DNA of 64,000 nt, taken from positions 664,184 through 728,183 of the forward strand of contig JBLXDU010000001.1 of NCBI GenBank assembly GCA_048263775.1, in the 5' to 3' direction. This DNA comes from UBA1479 sp048263775. Lineage in GTDB: Bacteria > Pseudomonadota > Alphaproteobacteria > Rhodospirillales > Casp-alpha2. The stretch's first letter is position 1; each line of letters starts with the position of its first letter. Shown piece after piece: positions 51,074-60,860 of this stretch. Both the position numbers and the translations under genes were made by a program. A model generated the notes under the pieces. It made no database searches. It was given only the letters and a program-made list of their open reading frames with translations, and was not told the DNA's origin.

Positions 51074-51241
51074 TTACTTGATCTTTTCTTCCTTGAAGGC
51101 CACGTGTTTGCGGACCACGGGGTCATACTTGCGCATTTCGAACTTTTCAGTCGAATTGCGCGGATTTTTCTTCGTCACATAGAAGAAGCCCGTGTCAGCC
51201 GTGCTGACCATTTTCACAAGAATTGTGGCCGGTTTTGCCAT
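51074..51241 (-). CDS. rpmG: 50S ribosomal protein L33
   Basis: A 55-residue protein read directly from the sequence. It begins MAKPATILVKMVSTADTGFF and continues with YVTKKNPRNST, KFEMRKYDP and ends with a Lys-rich tail. This is the Cys-free L33 form of alphaproteobacteria, without the zinc ribbon found in other bacteria. It lies convergent to pleD and is on the same strand as the downstream-encoded protease ctp and rnr genes, though it is separated from ctp by 101 bases. Confidence 0.95.
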   Translation of the reverse strand: MAKPATILVKMVSTADTGFFYVTKKNPRNSTEKFEMRKYDPVVRKHVAFKEEKIK

Positions 51242-51342
51242 GGTGCGAAGTTCCGCTTTGGTTTTCTGTCAGGTCGAAGGCGCGAAACATACAGGGCCGG
51301 ACGCGCAAGTCAAGGGGCACGGCGAAACCGGCGCGTTGTGGC

Positions 51343-52968
51343 CTATTCCAGGGCCGCCGCATCGGCCCGCGCGGTTGTCGAGGTATAGGTCAGGGCGCGG
51401 GTGTAAAGGGCGCGGTCTTCGATGATTCGCCGCGCCACGTCGCGGTCCTTGGTGTCGTCATGGCGTTCCGGCGGACAGGTATCACGCAGCCGCGTGCGTT
51501 CCGCTTCGCCCAGCGGCCCGCCGCGCCGCCAATGCGCCAGAATATCGGCCTGATAATGCTCTTCGCCGATGCCGGCCAGGATCGGATCCTTGGCCTGTGC
51601 ATCCTCGGGAATTTCCGCCAGGGACGATGTGCACACGATGGGATGCACGCCCAGGCCATGCAGGGTATAGCCGGTCGGTGTGATCAGCTTCGACCAGGTG
51701 ATGGTCAATTCGCCGTCGTTGGGCAGGCGGATCACCGTCTGCACGCTGCCCTTGCCGTAGGACGAGGTGCCGACGACCACGGCGCGCCCGCGGTCCTGCA
51801 GGGCGGCGGCAGTGATTTCCGCCGCCGAGGCCGATTTGCCGTCGATCAGGATGACCAGGGGCAGGCCGTTCAGGATGTCGTCGCCGTCGGCGTTGTAGTG
51901 ATGGACGCTGTCCGGATGGCGGCCCCGCGTGGTGATGATATGGCCCTGGGTCAGGAACAGGTTGGCCAGCTTGACCGATTGCCGCAGCAGCCCACCCGGG
52001 TTGCCGCGCAGGTCCATGACCATGCCCTTGAGCGGGACCTTGGTCTCGGCCTTGGCGGTCAGGACGGCCTTCTTCACGGAGGCCGCGGTCTTTTGGTTGA
52101 AGCTCTCGACCGCCGCGTAGATGATCCCGTCCTTGACCGTATGGCTGACCGTGACCGGCACGATGTGGGCGCGGACCAGGTCGAGGGACCAGCCGTCGGG
52201 CCGGCCTGATCGGGTCAGGCGCAGGCGCACGGCGGTATCGATGGGGCCGCGCAGAAGCCGCACGACCTTGCGCGCCGACAGGCCCTTGAGTGGCACGCCG
52301 TCGGCCGACACGATGACGTCGCCGACCTTAAGGTCCGCCTCCGCCGCCGGCGTGCCGGGGGTGATGCGGTAGACCTCGGTGATGTCTCCGCGCTGCCGAA
52401 AGCGCACGCCGATGCCGCCGAACCCGTCACGCCGGGCGCGGTTGCGTTGTGCCTCCTCGCGCCCGGAATAGCGGGAATAGATGTCCAGTTCCGTAAGCAT
52501 CCCGTCGAACACGGCTTCGTAGATTTTTTCCGCACTGGCCCGGCGCATTTCCTCGGACCAGCCGCGTGCGGCCAGGGAGGCCCGTGCCGTCAGCATGGCC
52601 CAGCCATAGGCGTCGTCGCCCTTGGGTAGGGCTTCGCGGATGATTTCGCGGCCGCTGTCGGTCAGGCGAACCTCGTTCTTGCCGGTATCAATGTCGATGG
52701 CAATGGCCGGGTCGATGGCACCCAGGCCGCGCAGCCCTTCCATGCCGATTTCCTGAACCGGCAGGGCTTCCAGGTATTTTTCGGCGATGTTCTCGTATCC
52801 CGCCGCGATGACCTCGGCCGCCGCCGGCATGGAAAATCCGCTGTCTTTGCCGGCGGTGTCCCGGGGCGTCGGCGTCGCTGCGCAAGCGGCGAGCAGAAGC
52901 ACCGCCGAAACGGCGGCAAGGCCCGGGGTCAACCGGATTCCGAGAATGAAGGAACCCATGCGGATCAT
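51343..52968 (-). CDS. C-terminal processing protease (S41 family), lipoprotein
   Basis: A 541-residue periplasmic serine protease. The N-terminus has a lipoprotein signal with lipobox LAAC (Cys29). A PDZ domain lies in the middle (PAAEADLKVGDVIVSADG). The catalytic region has DGKSASAAEI with the nucleophile Ser381 and the general base Lys in SYGKGSVQ, the Ser/Lys dyad of CtpA/Prc. A large domain of about 200 residues precedes PDZ. The protease trims or degrades periplasmic proteins from their C-termini. It is followed by rpmG and preceded by rnr on the same strand. Confidence 0.9.
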   Translation of the reverse strand: MIRMGSFILGIRLTPGLAAVSAVLLLAACAATPTPRDTAGKDSGFSMPAAAEVIAAGYENIAEKYLEALPVQEIGMEGLRGLGAIDPAIAIDIDTGKNEVRLTDSGREIIREALPKGDDAYGWAMLTARASLAARGWSEEMRRASAEKIYEAVFDGMLTELDIYSRYSGREEAQRNRARRDGFGGIGVRFRQRGDITEVYRITPGTPAAEADLKVGDVIVSADGVPLKGLSARKVVRLLRGPIDTAVRLRLTRSGRPDGWSLDLVRAHIVPVTVSHTVKDGIIYAAVESFNQKTAASVKKAVLTAKAETKVPLKGMVMDLRGNPGGLLRQSVKLANLFLTQGHIITTRGRHPDSVHHYNADGDDILNGLPLVILIDGKSASAAEITAAALQDRGRAVVVGTSSYGKGSVQTVIRLPNDGELTITWSKLITPTGYTLHGLGVHPIVCTSSLAEIPEDAQAKDPILAGIGEEHYQADILAHWRRGGPLGEAERTRLRDTCPPERHDDTKDRDVARRIIEDRALYTRALTYTSTTARADAAALE

Positions 52969-53030
52969 AGTTACGGATTGTCTGCGATTTTCAGGCCGCC
53001 GTCATTATGAAAACTTTGTGATGTCCAAGG

Positions 53031-55331
53031 TCAGCCGCGCGCAGGCTTGCCGGGTTTCTTGCCGCGGCCCTTCTTGGATTTGTCCTTGCCGCCGCTGCGT
53101 CCGCTTTTTTTCCGTCCGCCGCCGGTCGGCCGGGCGCCGGGAGTGAACCGGCCGCGGGCATTGCCGCCACCACTGCGTCCGCCACCGTCCATCAGTTCGA
53201 AGATCATGCCGCCGGTCAGCGGCCGGGCCTCGACCAGACGGACCTCGACAGCTTCGCCCAGGACATAGGTCTTGCCGTTGGAACGTCCGCGCAGGCGGTG
53301 ATGGGCTTCGTCGTGGATGTAATAGTCGTCGGGCAGGGAGCGGATCGGGATGAGCCCGTCGGCGCCTGTGTCGCTGAGGGTTATGAACAGGCCGAAGCGG
53401 GTGACGCCGTTGATGCGGCCGACGAACGTCGCCCCCACCCGGTCCGAGAGAAATTGGGTGGTGAAGCGATCCACCGACGCACGTTCGGCCGCGGCCGCCC
53501 GCCGTTCCGTGAACGACAGATGCTGGCCCATCTCGGCGAAGTCCTTGTGGTCCGTCTCCAGGGCGCCGTCGCCCATCCGGCCGCCGCGGATCAGGGCGCG
53601 GTGGACCAGCAAATCCGAATAACGCCGGATCGGCGAGGTGAAATGGCAGTATCGGCGCAGCGCCAGGCCGAAATGGCCGATGTTGTCGGGCGAATATTCA
53701 GCCTGGGCCTGGGACCGCAGGACCAGTTCCTGGACCATGCGCTCGAACGGCCCGCCCTTGGCCTTGGTCAAAATCTGATTGAAGATGCTGGACTGCATGA
53801 CCTGGCCCTTGGCGATCTTCAGTCCGATGGTTTCCAGGGCATCCGACAGACCCGCGACCTTGGTCGGGCTGGGCTGGTCGTGAATGCGGTACATGCAGGG
53901 AAGGCTTTTCTTTTCAAGGGCCTCCGCAGCCGCCACGTTGGCGGTGATCATGAATTCCTCGATCAGCCGGTGACTGTCGAAACGTTCACGCAGGGCGATT
54001 TCGGCGACGTTGCCGCGGTCGTTGATGATCACCTTGCGTTCGGGCAGGTCCAGGTCGAGCACGCCGCGCGCCCGGCGGTTGCGCGACAGGGCCGCATAGG
54101 CCCCGTACAGCGGCGCAATCACATCCTTGGCCAAGACGTCCGTCATGTCGTCGGGACGGCCGTCCTGGGCCGCCTGGACCTGATCATAGGTCAGGCGTGC
54201 GGCGGAACGCATCATGGCGCGTTCGAACCGGTGGCGCGTCAGATTGCCGTCGCCGTCGATCCACAGGTGGGCAGCCAGGCAGGGGCGGTCCTCTTTGGGT
54301 TTTAGCGAGCACCATCCGTTGGACAGTTCCTCCGGCAACATAGGCACCACGCGGTCGGGGAAATAGACGCTGTTGCCCCGGTCGTAAGCGCTGCGATCCA
54401 GCGCGTCGCCGGGCCGCACGTACCAGGACACATCGGCGATGGCGACGATCAGATGCCAGCCATCGGCGTGCTCCGGGTCCGGTTCCGCGAACACGGCGTC
54501 ATCGAAATCACGGGCATCGGCGCCGTCGATGGTGACCAGCGGCAGATCGCGCAAGTCGACCCGGTCGCCCAGCGGCGCCGGTCCGGCGGCCTTGGCCTGA
54601 TCGAGGGCTTCTGCGGGAAATTCGCTCGGCAGTTCGTGTTCGTGGATGGAAATCAGGCTGATCGACTTGGGGTCGTCCATGGCGCCCAGAACGTCGGTCA
54701 CTTTGGCCTTGCGCAGTCCCAGGTCCTTGCCGGGCAGGGCGGCGGCGCGCACCAGGTCGCCCGCCTTGGCGCCGCCCGATTGTCCCGCCGGGACCACATA
54801 GTCCTGTTTGGCGCGGCGGTCGGTGCTTTCGATGCGGCCTTCACCGCCGACTTCCCGGTAAACGCCCATGATCGCCGAGGGGGCTGATGGCAGGCGGCGG
54901 ATGGTGCGGCCTTGGTAGAGGCCGCGCCCCGTGCGCTCCAGGCGCGCCAGAACACGGTCGCCGGTGCCCAACGCGGGCTGCCCCTTGCGCTCCGCGGCCA
55001 TGTAGATGGCCGGCGGCGGGCCGGCGGCGTCTTCATCCCAGTTTTCAGGGCGGGCCATCAATTCGCCCTCGGCGTCGATGCCGGTGATGTGCAGGACCGT
55101 GACCTCGGGCAGGGTGCCCGGCTCGGCAAACCGTTTGCTGCGTCCGCGCTGCAGGGCGCCGTCGCGTTCCAGGTCCTTCAGAATTTCGCGCAGCATGACC
55201 TTGCCCTCGGCCCCCAGCTTGAAGGCACGCGCGATCTCGCGCTTGCCGACGCGCTTGGGGCTCGACTGGGTGAATTCCAGGATTTCCTCCCGCGTCGGGA
55301 AGGGCCGGTTTGATTTCGGGGGTTTGGCCAC
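53031..55331 (-). CDS. rnr: Ribonuclease R
   Basis: A 766-residue 3'-5' exoribonuclease. The N-terminal cold-shock-like region is followed by the RNB domain, with the catalytic Asp cluster in TIDGADARDFDDAVF, then SPIRRYSDLLVHR, and an S1 domain (GRINGVTRFGLFITLSDTG). The C-terminal tail is rich in Arg, Gly and Lys, as is usual. RNase R degrades structured RNA and takes part in rRNA and tmRNA quality control. The gene starts 15 bases after topA and so shares its transcript. Confidence 0.95.
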   Translation of the reverse strand: MAKPPKSNRPFPTREEILEFTQSSPKRVGKREIARAFKLGAEGKVMLREILKDLERDGALQRGRSKRFAEPGTLPEVTVLHITGIDAEGELMARPENWDEDAAGPPPAIYMAAERKGQPALGTGDRVLARLERTGRGLYQGRTIRRLPSAPSAIMGVYREVGGEGRIESTDRRAKQDYVVPAGQSGGAKAGDLVRAAALPGKDLGLRKAKVTDVLGAMDDPKSISLISIHEHELPSEFPAEALDQAKAAGPAPLGDRVDLRDLPLVTIDGADARDFDDAVFAEPDPEHADGWHLIVAIADVSWYVRPGDALDRSAYDRGNSVYFPDRVVPMLPEELSNGWCSLKPKEDRPCLAAHLWIDGDGNLTRHRFERAMMRSAARLTYDQVQAAQDGRPDDMTDVLAKDVIAPLYGAYAALSRNRRARGVLDLDLPERKVIINDRGNVAEIALRERFDSHRLIEEFMITANVAAAEALEKKSLPCMYRIHDQPSPTKVAGLSDALETIGLKIAKGQVMQSSIFNQILTKAKGGPFERMVQELVLRSQAQAEYSPDNIGHFGLALRRYCHFTSPIRRYSDLLVHRALIRGGRMGDGALETDHKDFAEMGQHLSFTERRAAAAERASVDRFTTQFLSDRVGATFVGRINGVTRFGLFITLSDTGADGLIPIRSLPDDYYIHDEAHHRLRGRSNGKTYVLGEAVEVRLVEARPLTGGMIFELMDGGGRSGGGNARGRFTPGARPTGGGRKKSGRSGGKDKSKKGRGKKPGKPARG

Positions 55332-55346
55332 GGCGGGCGGCTCGGA

Positions 55347-58037
55347 TCAGGCGTCGCTGGCGGACGGCGGCGCATCGCCGTCGGCCGACGTCTTCTTCGC
55401 TGCTTTCTTCTTTGCGGCTGATTTTTTGGCAGCGGGCTTTTTCTTCGCTGCGGCCTTCTTCTTCGGCGCGGCTTTCTTAGCCGCGGTCTTCTTCGCGGCC
55501 GGGGCCGCTTTGCCGGATTTGGCGGCAATCAGCTCCAGGGCCTTTTCCAGAGTCACGGAATCCTTGTCCATGTCCTTGGGCAGGGACGCCATGACCTTGC
55601 CGTGCTGGACGAAGGGCCCCCAGCGTCCGGCCTTCTGAACCACCGGCTTGCCGTCGGTCGGGTGCTTGCCCAATTCCTTGGGCGGGTCCTTGCGCGGCTT
55701 GTCGGCGAACAGCACGACCGCACGGTTCAGGCCGACGGTCAGCACGTCATCGTCACCCTTCAGCGACACATAGGTTCCACCCATTTTCAGGAACGGGCCG
55801 AAACGGCCGAGCCCGGCGGTGATCATGTCGCCGGTTTCCGGATGCAGACCGACCTCGCGCGGCAGGGCAAGCAGGCCCAGTGCCATCTCAAGGTCGATGG
55901 TCGCTGCACTGACGCCCTTGGGCAGGGATGCGCGCTTGGGCTTGGGGCCGCCTTCTTCGGCATCGCCCAGTTGCACATAGGCGCCGTAGGGCCCCTTGCG
56001 CACGGTGATCGGCAGGCCGGTTTCGGGATTGTTGCCGAGCAGACGGGGGAAGATTTCCGCCGCCGCTTCCGCGCCATCGCCGTTCTCGCCGTTTGGCACG
56101 GCCAGGGCCTGGGTGTGTTTGCATTCGGGATAGTTCGAACAGCCGATGAAGGCGCCGAACTTGCCCAGTTTCAGGCCCATGCGGCCATCTGCGCAGACCG
56201 GGCACTTGCGCGGATCGCGGCCGTCTTCGCCCATGGGGAAGAAATGCGGGCCGAGGAGTTCGTCAAGCGTGTCCAGAACCTCGCGTACGCGCAGTTCCTT
56301 GGTGCCGTCGACGGCCTTGGAGAACGCCTCCCAGAAATCGCGCAGCACCTGTTTCCATTCACGCCGGCCGCCGGAAATATCGTCAAGCCGTTCTTCAAGC
56401 TCGGCCGTGAAGCCGTATTCCACGTAGCGTTCAAAGAAACTGGAGAGGAAGGCGGTGACCAGTCGGCCCCGGTCCTCGGGCATGAAGCGGCGGCTTTCCA
56501 GCTTCACGTAATTACGGTCCTGCAGGACCGAGATGATCGAGGCATAGGTCGACGGGCGGCCGATGCCCAGTTCTTCCAGTCGTTTGACCAGACTGGCTTC
56601 GGTATAGCGCGGCGGCGGCTGGGTGAAGTGTTGATCGGCGTCCACTTCCTGTCGGGCCAGGTGTTGGCCTTTCTTGACGTCGGGCAGGATGCGCAGCTTG
56701 TCGTCATCGTCGCTGTCGGCAGAGGCGTCCTCGTCCTTGCCTTCCTGATAGACCTTGAGGAAACCGTCAAAGGCGATGACCGAGCCGGTCGCGCGCAGGG
56801 CGGAGGAGCCGTCGGCGGCCGCGATGTCGACGGCGACCTGGTCAAGCACCGCGTTTTCCATCTGGCTGGCAACCGTGCGTTTCCAGATCAGGTCGTAAAG
56901 CTTGCGCTGATCGTCGTCCAGGTACTGGGCGACGTCCTCAGGCCGGCGGGTGACGTCCGTCGGGCGGACCGCCTCGTGGGCTTCCTGCGCGTTCTTGGCT
57001 TTGGTCTTATAAATACGTGGCTCACCCGGCAGATAGGGGGCGCCATAAGATCCCTTGATCAGGTCACGGCAGGCGTTGACGGCCTCGTTGGCCATGGTCA
57101 CGCCGTCGGTTCGCATATAGGTGATCAGACCGACCGTCTCGCCGCCGATGTTGACGCCTTCGTAAAGGCGCTGGGCGACCTGCATGGTGCGCTTGGCGCC
57201 GAAGTACAGCTTGCGCGCGGCTTCCTGTTGCAGGGTCGACGTGGTGAACGGCGGCGCCGGATTGCGCCGGGATTGCTTGCGCTGAACGTCGGCGACGGAA
57301 AAGGTGCCGGCTTCGACGGTTTTCTTGGCGCGCTCGGCCTCGGCCTGCGATCCAAGGTCCATCTTGGCAAGCTTCTGCCCGTTCAGATGTGTCAGTTGCG
57401 CCGCGATCTTGTGCCCGCCCTCTGCGGCGAAGGTCGCCTTGATGGACCAGAATTCCTGGCGCCGGAAGATTTCGATTTCGGCTTCGCGCTCGCAGATCAG
57501 GCGCAACGCGACGGACTGCACGCGGCCGGCCGACCGCGATCCCGGCAGCTTGCGCCATAACACCGGCGACAGGGTGAAGCCGACAAGATAGTCGAGCGCG
57601 CGGCGCGCCAGATAGGCGTCGACCAGTTCACGGTCCAATTCGCGCGGATGATCGAACGCCGCCTTGACAGCATCCTTGGTGATTTCGTTGAACACGACGC
57701 GCTTTACCTCGACGTCCTTGAGCGCGTCGTTCTTATTCAGGACTTCGCGGACGTGCCAGGAAATGGCCTCGCCTTCGCGGTCGGGGTCGGTCGCGAGATA
57801 CAGTTTGTCCGCACCCTTGACGGCATTGGCGATCGCTTTGATGTGCTTTTCCGACCGGGCGTCGATTTCCCAGTCCATCTCGAAGTCGGCGTCCGGGCGC
57901 ACGGATCCGTCCTTCGACGGCAGGTCACGGATATGGCCATAGCTGGCCAGCACCGTGTAACCGGGGCCCAGGTATTTGTTGATCGTTTTCGCCTTGGCCG
58001 GGCTTTCAACGACGACGACGTCGGTCATGCGAGACAT
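55347..58037 (-). CDS. topA: DNA topoisomerase I
   Basis: An 896-residue type IA topoisomerase. The Toprim domain has VVVESPAKAKTI and the TDPDREGEAISWH metal site; the catalytic Tyr307 lies in GLITYMRTDG. A C-terminal zinc-finger repeat (CPVCADGRMG, CSNYPEC) follows. The last 60 residues are a Lys/Ala-rich tail with repeated AAKK units that probably bind DNA. It relaxes negative supercoils. The start could be the ATG at 58028. It lies between dprA and rnr on the same strand. Confidence 0.96.
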   Translation of the reverse strand: MSRMTDVVVVESPAKAKTINKYLGPGYTVLASYGHIRDLPSKDGSVRPDADFEMDWEIDARSEKHIKAIANAVKGADKLYLATDPDREGEAISWHVREVLNKNDALKDVEVKRVVFNEITKDAVKAAFDHPRELDRELVDAYLARRALDYLVGFTLSPVLWRKLPGSRSAGRVQSVALRLICEREAEIEIFRRQEFWSIKATFAAEGGHKIAAQLTHLNGQKLAKMDLGSQAEAERAKKTVEAGTFSVADVQRKQSRRNPAPPFTTSTLQQEAARKLYFGAKRTMQVAQRLYEGVNIGGETVGLITYMRTDGVTMANEAVNACRDLIKGSYGAPYLPGEPRIYKTKAKNAQEAHEAVRPTDVTRRPEDVAQYLDDDQRKLYDLIWKRTVASQMENAVLDQVAVDIAAADGSSALRATGSVIAFDGFLKVYQEGKDEDASADSDDDDKLRILPDVKKGQHLARQEVDADQHFTQPPPRYTEASLVKRLEELGIGRPSTYASIISVLQDRNYVKLESRRFMPEDRGRLVTAFLSSFFERYVEYGFTAELEERLDDISGGRREWKQVLRDFWEAFSKAVDGTKELRVREVLDTLDELLGPHFFPMGEDGRDPRKCPVCADGRMGLKLGKFGAFIGCSNYPECKHTQALAVPNGENGDGAEAAAEIFPRLLGNNPETGLPITVRKGPYGAYVQLGDAEEGGPKPKRASLPKGVSAATIDLEMALGLLALPREVGLHPETGDMITAGLGRFGPFLKMGGTYVSLKGDDDVLTVGLNRAVVLFADKPRKDPPKELGKHPTDGKPVVQKAGRWGPFVQHGKVMASLPKDMDKDSVTLEKALELIAAKSGKAAPAAKKTAAKKAAPKKKAAAKKKPAAKKSAAKKKAAKKTSADGDAPPSASDA

Positions 58038-58078
58038 GCCTTTTCTCGGCCGGCCTTCGGGGCCGCTGCCCGGGCCGG

Positions 58079-59221
58079 CTAGTGGTCCATGAGCAGCGAA
58101 ACTTTGCTGCCGGGGTGCCTCTCTAACCGTCCTGCCAGTTCAAGTTCAAGCAAAACCGTAGACACCACGGCCTGGGAGAATTGGCAAACGCGGAGCAGTT
58201 CGTCAACAGTCGTCGGTGTCGGGCCCAGGGCGGCAATGATCTCGTCGCGTGCTGAAATGGTCGCCTCGACGTTCATCGAATCATTTGTAATCCATTGATT
58301 ATCAACAATAATTTTAGGATTGTCCGGAGCGCGGGCGTCGGCCAGAACGGCAAATACGTCTTCTGCGCTTTCCGTCAAGGTTGCCCCCTCGCGAATCAAA
58401 TGATTGGTCCCGCGGGCCCTTGGGTCCATCGCTGCACCCGGTACGGCGAACACTTCGCGCCCTTGTTCAAGGGCCATGCGGGCGGTGATCAGGGAACCCG
58501 ACCGGGGGCTTGCCTCGACCACCACGACGCCGCGCGCCATGCCGGAGATGATTCGGTTGCGGCGGGGAAAGTGCCGGGCCTGGGGCTGGGTGCCGGGCGC
58601 GACCTCAGACAACAGAACGCCGGTCTCGGCGATGCGATCGTAGAGGTCACGGTTCTCGGCCGGGTAGACGATATCAATCCCGCCGCCCAGTATCGCCGCC
58701 GTACCGGTTGCCAGTGCCCCGTCGTGGGCGGCGGCATCGATCCCCCGGGCCAGGCCAGAGACGACCATCAGCCCGCCGCTCCCCAAGTCGGCGGCCAGTT
58801 TCTTCGCGAAACGCCGGCCGTTGGTGGAAGCATTGCGGGCACCGACGACACCGATGGTTTTCTTGGTAAGTAGATCCTGCCGGCCACGCGCGTAGATGAC
58901 CGGCGGCGGGTCGTGGATATGGGCGAGAAGCGGCGGGTAGGCGGGCTCTCCCCAGGCGAGAAGCGTCGCCCCGATGCGTTGCGCATCTTCCAGTTCGCGT
59001 GTTGCCGCCGCCACCGTGGCGATGCGGATGGTGCCGGCGCGCCCGCCCCGGCGGGCAAGGTCGGGTAGGGCGTCGAGTGCCCGCTGCGCCGTGCCGAAAC
59101 GTTCCAGCAAACTGAAGAAGGTGCTCGGCCCGACGTTGGCCGAGCGAATCAGACGCAACCAGGCAATGCGTTCGTCGTCGGGAAGGGGCCGTTGGCGGTG
59201 ATGGGCCAATCTGTCCGGCAT
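58079..59221 (-). CDS. dprA: DNA-processing protein DprA
   Basis: A 380-residue protein with a Rossmann-like domain: VGARNAST, VVSGLARGIDAAAH, GGGIDIVYPAEN, and the HFPRRNRIISGMA motif, all standard for DprA/Smf. A winged-helix DML1 domain forms the C-terminal end (TTVDELLRVCQFSQAVVSTV). DprA loads RecA onto incoming single-stranded DNA in natural transformation and is common in species not known to be competent. The frame is open upstream, but the ATG at 59221 starts the normal protein. topA follows 41 bases later. Confidence 0.94.
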   Translation of the reverse strand: MPDRLAHHRQRPLPDDERIAWLRLIRSANVGPSTFFSLLERFGTAQRALDALPDLARRGGRAGTIRIATVAAATRELEDAQRIGATLLAWGEPAYPPLLAHIHDPPPVIYARGRQDLLTKKTIGVVGARNASTNGRRFAKKLAADLGSGGLMVVSGLARGIDAAAHDGALATGTAAILGGGIDIVYPAENRDLYDRIAETGVLLSEVAPGTQPQARHFPRRNRIISGMARGVVVVEASPRSGSLITARMALEQGREVFAVPGAAMDPRARGTNHLIREGATLTESAEDVFAVLADARAPDNPKIIVDNQWITNDSMNVEATISARDEIIAALGPTPTTVDELLRVCQFSQAVVSTVLLELELAGRLERHPGSKVSLLMDH

Positions 59222-59291
59222 GTCTGGGCTCTCCCAGGGGAATGTCTGTGAAAAGACTACCCGAGGAGATTTATCTGTAAAAGAGAAAGAT

Positions 59292-59307
59292 GGGTTATTA
59301 TTAACCC
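59292..59307 (-). terminator. Hairpin with three tandem stop codons
   Basis: On the minus strand GGGTTAATAATAACCC forms a 6-bp stem (GGGTTA/TAACCC) with a 4-base loop that overlaps three in-frame TAA stops of the efflux transporter gene. A T-rich run (ATCTTTCTCTTTT) follows, so it may be an intrinsic terminator. Confidence 0.4.
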
Positions 59308-60860
59308 GTTTTGGTTGTGCGCCCCAATATCCAGGCCGGCACCAACGCCGTCGAAAATACGATGGCCGAGACGATGAAGGCATCCTGGAATCCGAGAGTC
59401 GTCGCCTGAGCATGAATGACCTTGGACAGGAAGTTGAGCGCACCGGCCGTTTGCTGAGCATCGGGAAGGCCGCTTTCGCCGAGCACACGGCCGACCTTTT
59501 CGATGAATTCCCGGCTGAGCGGGTTGCCCGATGTCTGAGTCGCCGCCATGGCGTCGGCATGGAATGCCGTGCGTTGTTCGGTGATGACGACGAATACCAG
59601 GGTGCCGAAGGCGCCGCCCAATTGACGCACGAAGTTGTAGGTCGCGGCACCGGCATTGATTTTGTGCTCGGGCACGGCGCGGATCGCCGCGGCCCCCATG
59701 GCGGGCATGACCAGCCCGATCGCAAGACGTGACAGCATGGTGAACAGCACCATGACGATAAAGGCGGTGTTGACGTCGGATTTGGAGATGAACCAGGCCG
59801 CGATGACGAAAAGCAGCACACCCGCGGTAATCGGATAACGGGGCGACACATGGTCGTTCAGGCGTCCCGCCAAGGGGGTGATGAGGAACAGAAATATCCC
59901 CGCCGGGACCAGCACCATGCCCGCGGCCGTGGCCGTGAAGCCCTGAACCTGCTGGGTGAACACGGGAATGGCGTAGTTGGTGGCGAAATTGCCGGCCCCG
60001 AACAGGAAGGCGATGACCATGGCCGAGGCGAAGGACGGGTCCTTGAACAGGCCGACATCCAGCATTGGGTTTTTCGAATGCATCTGGTGCCACAGGAAGA
60101 TGGCCCCGGCCGCCGTGCCGCCGACCAGAAGAACCAGAACCTCGTTGGAATGCCAGCCCCAGCGCTGGCCGTTGGCCAGGCCGCTCATGACGGTGAAGCA
60201 GGCGGTGACGACCAGCACCAGGCCAGTCCAGTCAAAAGGAGGTTTGGGGCCTTTTTTCCGTTCCTGCGGCATGAAGCTGAGGCCCAGCAGAAAGGCGATG
60301 AAGGCAAGCGGCAGGGGTACGATGAAGATGTGCCGCCAGGTCAGGGCGTCCAGGATGGCGCCGCCGACCACGGGCCCGAAACTGGGGGCCAAGGTCACGC
60401 CGACCGAATACATGCTGACGGCGAATCCCCGTCGTTCAAGGGGAAACACGGAAATGATGGTCGAGAGCACCAGGGGCTGCACGACGCCGGCGGAAATTCC
60501 CTGCATGACCCGCCCGACGATCAGGGTATCCATATTCGGCGCCACGGTGCAGACGAAGCCGCCCGCGACGAACAGCACCAGGGTCATGGCATAGGCGTTG
60601 CGCTGTCCCAGATGGGCGACGACCCACACACTCATCAGCTGGCTTGCCACCATGGTCGTGATGAAGACCGTGGACGCCCATTGCGCGATGGTCTGGTCGA
60701 TCCCGTAGGCGCCCATGATCGACGGTACGGCGACGTTGACGACCGTCGCCGACAAAATCATCGATACCGCGCCCAACAGGCCCGACAGGGTGACAGACCA
60801 ACGGCGGAATTCGCTGATGGAATGGGGATCGATGGGGGCGGCGGCGACTTTACTGGTCAA
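59301..60860 (-). CDS. Major facilitator multidrug efflux transporter, DHA2/EmrB type
   Basis: A 519-residue membrane protein with 14 predicted helices, the DHA2 layout. WASTVFITTMVASQL and GPVVGGAILD are the family motifs, and the N-terminal loop lies between helices 2 and 3 (LGQRNAYAM). It exports hydrophobic compounds through a three-part system with an HlyD-type adaptor and an outer-membrane channel. The adaptor gene is directly upstream and overlaps it by 11 bases. The start is TTG, since no ATG is near. No TolC-like gene is in the window. Confidence 0.92.
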   Translation of the reverse strand: MTSKVAAAPIDPHSISEFRRWSVTLSGLLGAVSMILSATVVNVAVPSIMGAYGIDQTIAQWASTVFITTMVASQLMSVWVVAHLGQRNAYAMTLVLFVAGGFVCTVAPNMDTLIVGRVMQGISAGVVQPLVLSTIISVFPLERRGFAVSMYSVGVTLAPSFGPVVGGAILDALTWRHIFIVPLPLAFIAFLLGLSFMPQERKKGPKPPFDWTGLVLVVTACFTVMSGLANGQRWGWHSNEVLVLLVGGTAAGAIFLWHQMHSKNPMLDVGLFKDPSFASAMVIAFLFGAGNFATNYAIPVFTQQVQGFTATAAGMVLVPAGIFLFLITPLAGRLNDHVSPRYPITAGVLLFVIAAWFISKSDVNTAFIVMVLFTMLSRLAIGLVMPAMGAAAIRAVPEHKINAGAATYNFVRQLGGAFGTLVFVVITEQRTAFHADAMAATQTSGNPLSREFIEKVGRVLGESGLPDAQQTAGALNFLSKVIHAQATTLGFQDAFIVSAIVFSTALVPAWILGRTTKTG

